NCBI GenBank assembly: GCA_029582155.1
Contig: CM055896.1
Location: 10,748,987-10,812,986, forward strand
Direction: 5' to 3'
Length of the DNA stretch: 64,000 nt
Source of the DNA: Panopea generosa
Lineage: Eukaryota; Mollusca; Bivalvia; Adapedonta; Hiatellidae
The position numbers and the translations under genes are program-made. The notes beneath the pieces are model-generated. The model was not told the origin of the DNA. It searched no databases and saw nothing but the letters and a program-made list of their open reading frames with translations. Below are positions 11,380-23,409 of the stretch, piece by piece; the first letter of the stretch is position 1; the number at the start of each line of letters is the position of its first letter.

Positions 11380-13061
11380 TGTAACTGGAAACACACACTT
11401 GTTATGCCCCTTTATAAGAAAGGCGATTCATCGTGTGTTAGTAATTACAGACCTATTTCCCTGTTAAGTTGTATTGGTAAACTTATGGAACGTTGTGTGT
11501 ATAAGTATATATATAATTACCTTATCTCTTATACATTCAGACAATCAGGTTTTTTAACTGGTCACTCCACTGTATACCAATTAATCGACATATACCACCA
11601 AATTTTAATTCAACTGACTCTAAACTTAACACTTGTATGGTCTTCTGTGGTATTTCTAAAGTATTTGGCCGTGTTTGGCACAAAGACCTTCTATTCAAAA
11701 TGCAACAATACGGTATAAATCGTAAAATCTTAAACTGGTTCAATAACTATCTTTCAAGTAGGAGCCAAAAGGTATTTGTCGGCACATCCTCTTCTCATAC
11801 AATGTCCATCAATGCTGGTGTACCACAGGGGTCTGTCCTGGGTCCATAACAATTTCTAATTTACGTAAATGACATAGCAGACAATTTATTAAGTCTTGCA
11901 CTTTTGTTTGCAGATGGCACTTCCTTAGCGAGCTGTGCTACAAATATATCAGATCTTGAAGGTAAAATAAATCACGATCTAATTATGTTATCTGCTTGGT
12001 CAAAACAGTTGTTAGTTACATTCAATCCCTTGAAAACTGAAGCAATATTATTCACATCTAAAAAAGTTCGTAATCTTCACTATTGTTTGAAAATATTCCT
12101 GTAACATTTGTTGAAAATCACAAACACCTGGGCCTTACAATCAGTAATTATGGTAAATGGCACGCTCATATTGAGAATATAATACAGTCTGCATCCAAAA
12201 TTCTTGGCATGATGAGAAAAGTTAAATTTAAAATACGTAGGGACGCTCTTAATCAAATTTATATATCATTTATTCGCCCAATTTTAGAATACACCTTGGT
12301 ATTGTGGGATAACTGTAACTGCTACGAGAAAGACAACTTAAAAAAGTCAACATGAAGCTGCCGGAATTATTACTGGCACAACAATATCAATATCCATTTC
12401 AAAATTATATAAAGAAATTGGCTGGTTATCTCTATCAGACAGAAGAAATTATCAAAAATTGATATTAGCATACAAAATAAAACATGGTATGACACCAAAC
12501 TACTTAATATATTTATTTCCCGATACATTTAGTAACAGAACAACATTCTATCTTAGAAACTCACAAGATCTTGATATCATAACCAGACGAACTGAGCTCT
12601 TTGCAAATTCTTTCATTCCATCAACAGTTTCGTTGTGGAATAAACTATCAGTTAGTTTAAGTGAAGCACCATCATTATCAATATATAAACGAAACCTTAT
12701 AAATACTTGTTTTCATCCAGTTTTAGTTCCAAAACACTTTAACCACGGTAAACGAATATTATCTGCACAGCATGCAAAACTTAGAAATAATTGTAGTAAC
12801 TTAAAGCATGATCTTTACGTTAATCATATAGAAAATTATCCAACATGTATCTGTACGCATGGAGTGGAAGATGCTGAACATTACTTTTGTAACTGATTTT
12901 TTTTACAACAAAGAATTGAATTATTTCAAAACACAAAGTTGTTCCATCCACTCAAGGTCAAAAAGCTGTTATATGGATCAGACGATCATTCATATGAAGA
13001 CAACATAAATCTCTTCGAAAGTGTTCAAACTTTCATACACGAATCCAGAAGATTCCAATAA
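11380..13061 (+). pseudogene. LINE reverse transcriptase and C-terminal region, broken
   Basis: Recognisable RT blocks in order: LVMPLYKKGDSS and NYRPISLLS (11404-11470), FRQSGFLTGHST (11537 on), VFGRVWHKDLL with the first catalytic region changed, INAGVPQGSVLGP (about 11810-11849), LLFADGTSLA (about 11897-11935), LLVTFNPLKTE, then ENHKHLGLTIS and a thumb-like region with RPILEYTLVLWD. The catalytic box reads FADG instead of the usual (F/Y)ADD, which should kill polymerase activity. The C-terminal part (12459-12896) ends in a CxC...HxxxxC-like cluster (CICTHGVEDAEHYFC) typical of the tail of this group, followed by an in-frame stop and about 50 more codons to TAA at 13059-13061. At least four frame changes or stops break it. 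Confidence 0.87.
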
Positions 13062-13289
13062 TTAATTTCGTTTCGAATTTTGTTTTTTCTCCTCTGACTC
13101 TGTAACAGCTACCACGTCATAACCGATCGCATTAATATCAGTGACCAACGAGGTAATACTTTATATACATATATGTGTGCGTGTGTATATTTTTTAATAA
13201 TTTAATATTTCATTTCATTTAAAAAAAAAATCAAAAAAATTTCAAATCATAAAATATTATGATTCCTGCTATTTAGTAAATATCCAACA

Positions 13290-13405
13290 TACATGCATAC
13301 GTGTGTGCGTGTATGTATGTTTGCATGTGAATGTCTGTGTATATATGTGTGTGCGGGCGTGTGTGAGTATGTGTGCGTTCGTGCGTGTATTCGTGTGTGT
13401 TTGCG
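13290..13405. repeat. GT-rich low-complexity stretch
   Basis: Irregular GTGTGTATG/GTGCGTG words inside the LINE 3' UTR. Confidence 0.8.
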
Positions 13406-13909
13406 TGATAACGCATGTATATTTTCTAACTAACTACACTTTATGTAATTCATATTGACTTGCCAGGAATGTAATATATCTTAACCGTCGTTAAAAATTG
13501 CAAAATATAGTTGAAAGGCAATGGGGCCGAATCTAATGTTGAGAGAACTTGTGGGCAGACCCTTTTGCCTTAAATTGTATTTGACTTACAATGTATATGT
13601 ATGATAAATATTGTAATATGTGTTTATTTGGCAATAAAATATGTTTAAACTAAAATAAAACAATGGACGATATGCATACAAGAGTTGTGCGTGATTTTTA
13701 ATGTTCTGTTCATCGACCTTAATTAAGGATGTAACACATATTTAGCTATGCATCGGTGCTTGGTAATTGCAAAAACATGGTGGTGTTAATTCAGGGCATT
13801 ATTTATATAAATAAAGAAATTAACTTTATTTGTCTTCTTATATCAACTTATATGTAACGAGTAAAGTTTACACGAACTTCTACAAATAACATTTATTCAT
13901 TAAATATGT

Positions 13910-14208
13910 CGGGTCCGATAAGCTCAGTCGGTTACGTGTCTGACTATTAATCCAGGGGTCGTGAATTTGAATCACCGCCCGGCAATAGTCTCCGTGATAA
14001 TTGATATACGACATTGTGTATCATTATTTTTCGTCTCTCACCGATGATGATTCAAGTGGGGAAAGTTATCAGCTAATTGCGAAAATGGGGTGTATTCGAA
14101 TACTGGTTAACCTTTCAGGTTCCCAGGAAACAGTGGTTTATTAACTGACCGTCTGTTAGCCATCGATGGCATAAAATGACGTTAAATATTCAATAAATCA
14201 ATCAATTA
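13910..14208 (+). mobile_element. SINE family 1, full copy
   Basis: Same head, body and AATC-rich tail as the copy at 1199, including gtctccgtgataattgatat, tcgtctctcaccg and ggcataaaatgacgttaaat. The tRNA-like arms have drifted. Confidence 0.8.
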
Positions 14209-14884
14209 GGTGTGTATTTTTTTCTAAATATCTTGTGCGTCTTCATGTATGTGTTCATTTTAGAGTTGCTAATTTTAACCATTAATGCTAAACATAAACA
14301 TCCTATATAATAATGTTACATGTGTAAACCATAGCGTTGTGAAAAGACATATGTCATAGATTCTGCTAAAACACCATATATGGTCAGTTAATGAGGTAAT
14401 TGATTATGCATGGACAAATTATACACATTTTAAGCACGTAACTCTCCTTGCGTTATACTTTCAGTATACAAATAGTTTGACACTCAATTATTGGCATTAT
14501 CGTGTTTGCCCATAACTTCAACTGACGTCATATTTGATCGTTGCTCAATGCTGCAGAACAATTGATAACTCAACCTGCTTATAAATTATACCAAATGTCA
14601 ATATTGGTTAACAAATTTCAGAAGTTCATGATATTTTAAATGCAAATATTTGTCTACAATAGTTACGTATATATCGCTTGTAAAATGTCAAATTATAGTT
14701 TTTTTCCAAATAAACAAACATTAAAGATAATTAACTGCACGCAGCACATTTGCATTTTATCCCGGCTTGGAGTTTAATATTTGATGTTTTTAAATTAGTG
14801 TTTACTATAATTTTAAAACAAATAAAAGTTTATAATGAATCATAGACGCGCTGCTTGTTAATAGTCTAAAAATAGTCTATCACA
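14209..14884. other. No gene seen
   Basis: AT-rich, no recognised feature. Confidence 0.55.
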
Positions 14885-14902
14885 AGACCTGATATCAGGT
14901 CT
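14885..14902. repeat. Perfect 18-bp palindrome
   Basis: AGACCTGATATCAGGTCT is its own reverse complement. It lies about 25 bp before a promoter-like cassette. Confidence 0.9.
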
Positions 14903-14927
14903 GTTTGAATTAGCGGGAAGTTCTATG

Positions 14928-15093
14928 CTGCCTGTCCCACAATTCATATCAAATGAACGCTTACTAAACTGTGACGTCATTCAATCTTACAGTTGAAGCA
15001 ACTGACCAATCAGCGTGTTCAAATGTGGTTTTCACAACATTGCTATTTAACTGAACCAACTTGGAGAGATGGGTCCATTCTACAGACTAAGTT
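14928..15093 (+). promoter_or_regulatory. Promoter-like cassette, copy 1 (CRE, CCAAT, TATA)
   Basis: Contains a full CRE (TGACGTCA, about 14972), a CCAAT box (GACCAATCAG, about 15004) and a TATA-like CTATTTAA (about 15042), spaced as in a class II promoter, with a conserved ACAGACTAA about 35 bp downstream where transcription would begin. The whole block recurs at 51059-51227 with the same order and spacing. No convincing coding frame follows it. It could be the promoter of a mobile element (LTR-like or other) or a duplicated gene promoter; the sequence does not decide. Confidence 0.55.
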
Positions 15094-15262
15094 GTTAATG
15101 TATATTTTCTTCATTTAGTTTTAAAAGTGAACACTTACAAAATTTTATTTTACTATTTTATCTTTAGGACTATGCTATAACAATACAAATGTCATAGTTG
15201 ATAACAGTACATAACATACATAGTGGTCGTGATTGTATTGTTATTCAAATAACATAAAACAT

Positions 15263-15540
15263 AGTCGTGGGTTCGCGCACTGATCTGGTCGTATCAAAGA
15301 CGTGAAGAAAAATACTACTAGAAACTTCCTCGCTTCGATCTCAACATTAAAAGGATAGTTTTAGGTCTGGTCGGCCAAGTGTCAGTATAACGTGACTGAA
15401 TGGGGTATTATTGCATATGTCGGCGGCATGATACTTCAGTACCACAGCGCTTAGAATACTGTCTCAAGTAGACACCATCGTGATATAACTAAAAAAATGT
15501 TAAAAGCGACGCTAAGAACTATATAACCAACCAAAATAGT
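15263..15540 (+). mobile_element. SINE family 2, 5'-eroded copy
   Basis: B-box region GTCGTGGGTTCGCGCAC, then the body (aaacttcctcgcttcgatct, ggtctggtcggccaagtgtc, gcggcatgatacttcagt, gtagacaccatcgtgatata, aaaagcgacgctaagaac). The A-box half of the head is not recognisable. Confidence 0.7.
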
Positions 15541-16086
15541 ATTCGCTTCTGCTACGTTTGTGCTTCAAATATATATTTTATATTATTTATAAAGGTAACT
15601 TGTTATTAACAGAATTATTGAATTGAAGAACGTTACGTTCAAACAGTTGTTGTTGTATGATCAGTCAGGACCCACACGGTCATTTTAGTACGCAACCCTG
15701 CTCACTTAACGACAGCGTAGCAACGGTGAAAATAGTCCAGTTTCAGCATCGCAAGCTATTTTGGTCGCCATTTTTTGGGGTAAATTACGGGGGGAAATTG
15801 AAATTGTGGTCTCAATACCACGATTTCAGCTTGATGTTCGATTCGGAAAAATTTATAATAATAAAAGAAATGCTGGAATACTTTAAAAATGTAGAATAAT
15901 TGCTTTGTTTGGTCAAAATATCGATTTTAACCCGCACAAAGGCCACTTTTTATGCTCCACTGTTTCGCCGTTCTTGAAAATCGCTCATTTTCGATTCACG
16001 TTTAGGCTATTATACGAATGTGTTTTTTTCTTTTTTTATACATGTGCTATAAAATCAGAGCTTTAAGTAAGTCTGCCACATTTTGG
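15541..16086. other. No recognised gene; 80-codon frame
   Basis: An open frame at 15657-15899 (+) has a mixed composition (VQFQHRKLFWSPFFGVNYGG) but no family I know and no flanking splice signals that convince. GC content is slightly higher than around it. Confidence 0.35.
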
Positions 16087-16295
16087 ATGTTTAGCGTCGC
16101 TTTCAACATTTTTTCAGTCATATCGCGACGGTGTATACTTGAGACAGTATTCTGAGCGCTGTCACACTGGAGTATCATGCTGCAGACACATTGTATGATA
16201 CCCCACCCAGTCATATTACATTAACACCGGGCCGACCAGACCTAGAAATTTCCGCATCAGAGGCGGACGCTCTACCACTAGACCACGCTGCGGTA
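16087..16295 (-). mobile_element. SINE family 2, internally deleted copy
   Basis: Minus strand: head CCGCAGCGTGGTCTAGTGGT with a well-kept A-box, then a direct jump into the body (TTTCTAGGTCTGGTCGGCCC), the B-box part being lost, then the usual body to GTTGAAAGCGACGCTAAACA. Confidence 0.72.
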
Positions 16296-16789
16296 TATGT
16301 TCAAACAGAACTATGTTGAATTATTTCAAATTTCATGTCATTATTTCACTAAAAAATAGACGAAATATGGACTGTTTTCATCTTTAATTTGCGTTCCATA
16401 CCCCCAAGTGATAATTTTCTCAGATACTATTAACCATTACAACAACAATGTCATACGATCTAAGAAGCAGTCGTTAAAAAGGAATTCCATATTATAGCTC
16501 CGTGTTTCTCCGTCATTTCTAATTCCATGGAACCACGCAATCGTGAAACATCGGATATTTCCGTATCCTCTGTATAATACATCTCGTGTATAGCTTTAAA
16601 ATACACCGACGTTATTCGCCTGTGTTACAAGTCTGTGTTCATTCGCGTGAAAGTAACATATTATATATCCGTCATTAAGTTGAATATATGGTGTTATTAT
16701 ATCGATTTTTACAGGTATGAAATGGAAGTTGATAGTAATCACATTTAAAACATCCGTGTTTTTCTTCCTCCCAGACTATAATAAAAGTC

Positions 16790-16890
16790 TCTGGCACAAC
16801 TTCCGGGTGGCATAAGGGGGCCGCCATTTTATTTTATCATGTGACTGAAAGTAGTTCCAAAATGGCGTCTTATTATGTAAGAGGTATATT
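16790..16890 (+). promoter_or_regulatory. ETS/YY1 promoter-like segment with possible first exon
   Basis: In 100 bp: ACTTCCGG (ETS/GABP-like, about 16799), GCCGCCATTTT (YY1-like, about 16821), TCATGTGAC (E-box, about 16838) and CAAAATGGCG (YY1-like, about 16858). The last overlaps an ATG at 16862 in good context: M-A-S-Y-Y, then GTAAGAGG, a donor-like site. This mix is typical of TATA-less housekeeping promoters with a short first exon. No downstream exon was found. All motifs are short and could coincide by chance. Confidence 0.35.
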
Positions 16891-17374
16891 TCGTAGCATA
16901 AAGGCCGAGGTGGTCAGACTGGGCACCACGATGCTCATTCAATATTGCTCGAGAATAGACACTGTTCACGTCTGCACCAGGGGGCGTTAGGAGTGTAACA
17001 CGTTTTTTAACTTCTAATGATCGAACGTATTCAATAAAACCCATTCTGCTTTTCTCTCATTAAATTGCGTTCTTGTCTTCAAATGGATAATTTATCACAT
17101 ATTATTTGAACCAGTGTTATATGATTGCCGTCAGTGCTTTGAGGTAAGAACATGACAGTTATACTACTATCAAATTGTTATATCGATGTGTCTTTCACAT
17201 GGATGTATATTAATTGTTGTTTCCTTTTTAAATAAGCATATATTTTGCTCTGGTTGTATTCTATGACATGGAGCTGTTGATGTTCCTTATTGTCCCAGTT
17301 GTCGTTATATAGGAAAGAATGGTCACCAAAATAAACCCGAACTGCATTTTACTCTATAAAATGAACATAATTTT
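16891..17374. other. No gene seen
   Basis: A faint class II tRNA-like A-box (GGCCGAGGTGGTCAGA) lies at 16902 but without a good B-box. Otherwise nothing. Confidence 0.4.
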
Positions 17375-17955
17375 CAGTTATATTTGGATTTTTCCGTTAG
17401 ACCATTTCCAGGTTGAAATTAAGTTATCCTTCTTCTCTAAGTAATGCTTCTCTAATCAACTTTTTAACAGTTGTCGGTATTTCGGATTGTTTGTCCCAGA
17501 CAGACATGATACAGCGGTAAAGCTCTCCTTATTCACCTTTCAATCAGAACCGCTGTCTGACAAGATTATCACATAGTTATAGTTTCTGAAGAAAGTGACT
17601 GGGAAATATTTAATGGTAAGATAGACAATAGACTGTGCCATATTTATATAACCGCATTTCTCTTTCTTATGTAACTAAAGAGGTTCCATTAGCTATGGTA
17701 GATAAATATAACATTCAATAAAGTGAGTAACTGCATCATAACAAAACTATATCTCTATAGCTTGTCAAAGCGTTATCAATCTCATAAACCGATGACGGAT
17801 TTGCGGATTGAATATCTATCAACGTCATTTGTCAGAGAATGATATGACGGGGCTACTTTTATAACCATTGTATAGTTTTATGATGTGACGATCGAGAAGA
17901 GCGAGGTTGGAGGTACCCGTTAACCAGGTTTAAGCTCCACAGCGGTGGATTAGCA
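17375..17955 (+). repeat. Dispersed repeat R1, copy 1
   Basis: About 580 bp homologous to 20338-20935 in the same orientation, 3 kb apart: shared blocks include ctctaagtaat, caatcagaacc, gtctgacaagattatcacat, gttagatagacaata-like and gaggttgg...taccaggtttaag. No coding frame or TIR was noticed. The right end continues into sequence that also matches 31551-31660. Confidence 0.75.
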
Positions 17956-20337
17956 ATTGATCAAATACGGTGATACCTATTACCACTTCTTTTGCTTATA
18001 ATTCTATATTTAAATTTATTATGATTATCGTCCCTGTTGGACATACATTGTATCATTGTTTGTATTTAGTATTGGAAAAACAGAGAAAATTCTCGGAAAA
18101 TGGCGTACTATATCAAATGTTTGTTTCTTCATTTGGTCGTGTACTGCGATAGCAAGATATCTTTTTATCATATTTCTTTTGATCCCAGACTCATAGTGAG
18201 TTTGTCTCTGGGTGTCATTAATATTTGATTCCAGCGAAGCACAAGTCAAAATAGTCTTACTGATGAGTTGAGATAATATTTAATTCTATTTTATTTATAT
18301 CAAATACAGAAATAAACCAAATCACAAATCGTTAAATTTAATTTCAATGTACGCAACATGACAGTTTAAGACATGTAGTTCAAAAACAAATACAGCATTT
18401 ATATATTTTCAGTTAAAAATATACACGTGTATAATTAGTAGTACCATATCTAATGAAAACCACTGTTAAGCAATAGGTGAAACAGGTGTTAGAATAAGTT
18501 ATTACAAAGTAGATACAGCATTCTTTATCCATATTAGTACCCAACCATATGCCATATACAGAATAAAAATATCTAATAACTATCCAATGTAGATGCATTA
18601 ATATTTTCTGAATAGAATTTGCAAGTACGCTATGCGTTGGTATATAAATATATATATAGTGCGCCATCTTATTTATTTATCATCGGCGATGTCGTGGGTT
18701 TGAGTCAAGGTTAGTTTAATTGTTTAGGGAGTTTTTTTTATAAAAAAATGTAAGAAAATGTAAATTTCAACAGGAGAATAAGCTGTCAATGGGCACTGAC
18801 ATCATGAGGCACTCTCTGTCAATAAAAATGAATACCATGACTCAACTGTGTTTGAAACGGCATTGCACTCATCAACATGTCTTATTTAATTTTCCCAAAT
18901 TACATTTCATTTACTTGCCAATTTTGAAGTAATGGTGAAGTAATCCGTAATATTCTATTTGTTTGATAGAGGATTGTTAACCATATGACAGCTTAATCTT
19001 TCTTATAGTTTATTACAAAATTATTTGAGGAGCTCACGTGTCTGCTCTGCAACAACTCTACTAGAGTGTTACGTAAACACATTCGTTATCGTTACATTGA
19101 TGTTTGGCAGACCAGCAAGATACATCAAGATATACCATGATATTGAGAGATACAACAAGATATATCAATTGAATGATAATGACGACACACATGCAAAAAA
19201 TCGTTGCTTGCGTATTCGCTGCTTAAACTAATATGATAACTAGTTCTTTAAAAAAGTTCTTGATAGCAGGCAAAACATACTGATTAACGGTCTTTATCAG
19301 CTTCGGATGTACTGTTTTGCATTTTTTTTTCCAGTATTAGCAATTGTATGTGATGTCCAAAAACGACATACATTTATTGTTTATGACGTCATATGTCAGC
19401 AGGAAGTTCATAGCTTGTGTTTTCTATTTACCGATTCTGGCCTAAGAACTCAGCGTATTATTTATCGCTATAGATGTGTTAAGAAATAAAAAAAGAGACA
19501 CGGTGATGTGATGTTAACAGAATAAAATAAATAATGTATGATAAATAAGCTTAATGAGCTATGAACATACGTGTAAACAGCAAGATTGTTTTGGTTTATG
19601 CGAAGCCGTCCAGGCGGCATAATGTTAGTTCATATCTCATGAACTAGCTAAAACTACAATTCATTCCCCGAAATAAAAAAAAATGTTGATATAAAGTTTT
19701 ATTCACTCGAAACGTTCTACATTACTAAATATATAATTTATAAAAAAATTGTTCCAAAGACTATATTTGAAACGATGCATTTGGTAAACATATAATAAGT
19801 CTTAATGTAAAACGACTAGCGATAGGGTTTACGATGAAAATTTGGTTTGATGGTTACAGTTAATGGATGAAAAGAAACTATCGCAATAACATGCACACAT
19901 TTAACATACAACGACATTGTTGCATCTTATTATTGATTTCCTGTTAAAATCAGTGTATATTATGCTTTTGCCGTATTTTTTTAATAACAACTGATTGCTT
20001 TTCGCAATAGTCACAATTAAATAATTAAATAAGATAGTTTACTTAACCCCACAAAAAAAACATGGGTCGTTTTCACCAACCATGCTTAAGGATATTCTTA
20101 GATTTTAACTCAAGAATGAAAGTTTAAAATACACTTAGAGACCATTTATTGAGACCAAAATCTGCAAGCATGTAGGAACACCTAATATAAAATCAAATAA
20201 ACTCTAACAAGTGTTATATCTGTAATGGTAAACTATATATCTAAAGTTGAAAGTTTCAAATGTACGTCTAAAAATATTCTCAAGAATGATTAGTGTATAA
20301 GACTTCCTTCGTTTTTATTATACATGTAAGAAAGTAA
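17956..20337. other. No gene seen
   Basis: The first part continues repeat R1. The rest is AT-rich without recognised features. Confidence 0.5.
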
Positions 20338-20935
20338 ATTTCTTTTATATTTGGGTTATTTTCCTTGATATCATTTTGAGAGTGGAATTAAATTGCCCAC
20401 CTCCTCTAAGTAATATTTCTCTCATCAAGTGCTAAATAGATGTTTGTATTTCGGAGTGTTTATTGCAGACAAATTATACAGAGCAGTAACACTCTCTTTA
20501 TTGCCCACTCAATCAGAACCCCTGTCTGACAGTATTGTCACATAGTTAGTTATTTCTGAAGAAAGTGTCAGGATCGGATCGAATATATTTCATCATGGTT
20601 AGATAGACAATACATTTTGCAATATCTTTATAACTTCATTATTTTATTCTTAAGTAACTATAGAGGTTTAATAAGCTGTGGTAGATGGATTCAATCAAGT
20701 TTATTAATGAACAAATAGATCATAAAAATCTTTATCTCTATGACTTGTCAAATGAATATCAAACCAAGACCGCACAAACAGATGACGGATTTGACAATTG
20801 ATTAACTATTAAAATTGCATTTGTCTGATGGGGTTACTTTTTTTAATACTTTCTTATTTTATTGTATGATAACCGAGATGATCGAGGTTGGGATATCCTC
20901 GTTTACCAGGTTTCAGTTACCCTGTGGTGGCTTTG
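20338..20935 (+). repeat. Dispersed repeat R1, copy 2
   Basis: Second copy of R1, clearly diverged. It ends just where a palindromic tandem array begins (20938); the sequence that follows R1 copy 1 is absent here. Confidence 0.75.
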
Positions 20936-20937
20936 AT

Positions 20938-21345
20938 TTTGTCCTTCGCTATATTTTAACGATGCACCGCTATATTTTTATCAATGCACCGCTATATTTT
21001 AACGGTGCACCGCTATTATATACCGGTTGACCGATAAATAAGTAACGGTGCACCGGTAATAAATCGTCGGTCCACCGTTAAAATATAGCGGTGCATCGAT
21101 TAAAATATAGCGGTGCATCGTTAAAATATAGCGGTGGAACGATAAAATATAGCGGTGGACCGATAAAATATAGCGGTACACCGGTATATAACGGTACGTC
21201 GATATATTATAACGGTGGACCGCCGCTTTTAACGATGGATCGATATATTTTAACAGTGCACCGGTATATTTTATCGGTGCACCGTTAAAAACAAATATAT
21301 CGGTGCATCGGTATAATAGCGGTGGACCAGTACCGGTACTTTTGA
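20938..21345. repeat. Palindromic, direction-switching tandem array
   Basis: About 19 units of roughly 21 bp built from a palindromic core (CGGTGCACCG or CGGTCCACCG) and an arm TATATTTTAA or its complement. The arm points one way at 20945-21015, the other way at about 21070-21180, back again at about 21230-21285, and reverses once more near 21300. Open frames here on both strands are by-products of the period. Confidence 0.85.
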
Positions 21346-23409
21346 CCCTGATCGTACACCATAGCGAAGGCGGTGACTACATTGTCTCTTCTCCTGTATA
21401 CATGCATTATGTTAATGCTCATGTAATGGCTTTTACCTGTGAATAATATGTCCTCTGTTTGATCAATACCCTTTTAATTTTGGTACTGAAATTAAAGAAG
21501 AAGTAAACAAAAGCAATACGATTTACATATTTCTCGAAAAATACCTGCTTCGTGTATTATAAATCTGTTTTTCTCCGCTAAATTGTGTTCTGTGTGTCCA
21601 AGGGATATTTTTTTATCTTATACATGTATCTTACCCTGGATCTCTACCAATAAATAATAAAAAATATCACAGGGTCGTGAATGTCACCAATCGTAAAAAA
21701 TGTTTATTTCTGACGAATTAGAATATAGTATTTCCGGAAGGTTGAACATATTTGATTATTTAAGATTCCCTTAAAGGGATGATACTGGCAAGTAACACAA
21801 ACACCCTGTTAATCCAGACTTTTCCTGTATGCAGTGTGCACAAAATAATGCTTATGTATTGACGTATAATCTTTATTTACTTGAAAGTTATCAAATTAAC
21901 AGTAATTGAGTATTGGGCAAAACTTTTATACGTCCCGCAATAAAGTATTGCGCAATGTTGACATTGAACTTCGTAAACTTCCCAAACAAAGCCTCGACAA
22001 CGAGATCGGGAACGAATCTTCACGATGTTATCCGATGATTGATCGGAAACCCGAAAGCGGTTCGTTAAAATGGTGAATGTAAACAAAAACAAAAACGTGG
22101 CTCCAGAAACTCGATGTTTGTAATAAAGAGGTTATGCAATTAGACACTTTAGACGCGTATATCTCTAAGTTATAAGTATCTTCAAGCTGGGCGTGTGTAT
22201 TTAGGACAGGGAATTGACGGTAATATGCCAATATAACCCCTTTAAAAACTTTCGGATTGCATTTGCTTTGAACGTTGCTCATGTAAGTTCATATTTAAGG
22301 AACGTTCAACAAATAAAGTTAATTTAATATAATAAAAAATAAAATCTAATTGAAAAAAAATATTTTTGCTCCTGAAACTCTTTTCTTAACGATGCATTTG
22401 TTAAACATATTATTCCATCGGCATTGCATCCCAAAGAATAACGAGTACGGTTGGGATGCTACCATGAATATATTTTTTGGTAGTTACATTTAATGGATGA
22501 TAAGAATTTATCGCAAATGACATACACTTACATTAGCCTAATAAATCGTTCCTAATTGTCCACATCATTACTTTTCACTTAGTCTACTAAACAAGCAATT
22601 TGCATACCTTAAATAACGTGCGTTTATCTGCAATGATAATTATTGCGGCGCTAGCAAATGATAGGTATGAAGTTTTTATATAATAACATGAAAGATGGTT
22701 ACACGCGTTTAAATTTAACATTAATTTAAGTCACTCAACCGTTTCTTCATCCGACAACTGGAATTACGTTTTCATCTGGTTGCAACATCCCTGGTGCAAC
22801 TTTAGAAATTGTTCTGGCAAAAAAACGCTCAAATATGCAACTTAATGACGTTTACAGAATTTCATCTGCCAATAAAAGTTGATTACGGGATTTAATATTT
22901 GCTCCATTAACAAATAGTATCTTAAGCTTGGCATGTTTCTATTTAATAATGTAAATATGATTCATCCACATCACTGCTTCATTATTAAGTGTGTTTTTCG
23001 TCAAAAACTGATTTTGGAAGAAACCCATTCAACTGTGACAAGATCGGCAAATCATGAACTTACACAGTTTTATGAACTTTAAATGTAAAATTATCACAAT
23101 GTGTTTGTTTATATCATAGCAACGTAATACATTGTAAACAAAACAGTTGGATACTGAATGAGAACGAGTGACTGCAATAATCGTAGCAGCAGAGGTCGTA
23201 TAAATATAAAACAGTTTAGTCAGCATCAGTATTTCCCGTTCTTGATTAATTATATCAAATCTATGTCATGCCATTGGATTCTTGGTTGACAAGATAAATT
23301 GTTGTTTTTTTCAAAACTTTAGAAAAGTAACTATTAGTAATTTAAAAATAACACTGGTCATTTTGTTATGACAATCTCAGATACAAAGGAAAGATAACAT
23401 GTTTATCCT
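21346..23409. other. No recognised gene
   Basis: A stretch at 21930-22280 is less AT-rich than its surroundings, with minus-strand frames of 71 and 84 codons that overlap in different frames. No domain recognised. Confidence 0.4.

Larger units (their letters stand above)
10540..13663 (+). mobile_element. Decayed CR1/Jockey-like LINE with 2A peptide
   Basis: A non-LTR retrotransposon, in order: a probable 5' leader (left limit uncertain), an ATG frame at 10760 with a 2A motif and the start of an AP-type endonuclease, an internal deletion near 11240-11280, reverse transcriptase, a C-terminal region, and a 3' UTR ending near 13663 in an A/T-rich tail with AATAAA. The endonuclease breaks off after HAIWVEI, and sequence resumes just upstream of RT motif VMPLYKKGD, so the endonuclease end and linker (roughly 1 kb) are missing. 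Several frame changes and stops interrupt the RT. The 3' UTR includes a GT-rich stretch at 13290-13400. No clear target-site duplication was found. The RT and C-terminus resemble CR1-group or related elements; the exact clade needs a tree. Confidence 0.88.

Noticed and set aside
20815-21288. Frames reading RYILTMHRYI and IKYSGGPIKYSG
   Set aside because: Readings of the palindromic array.
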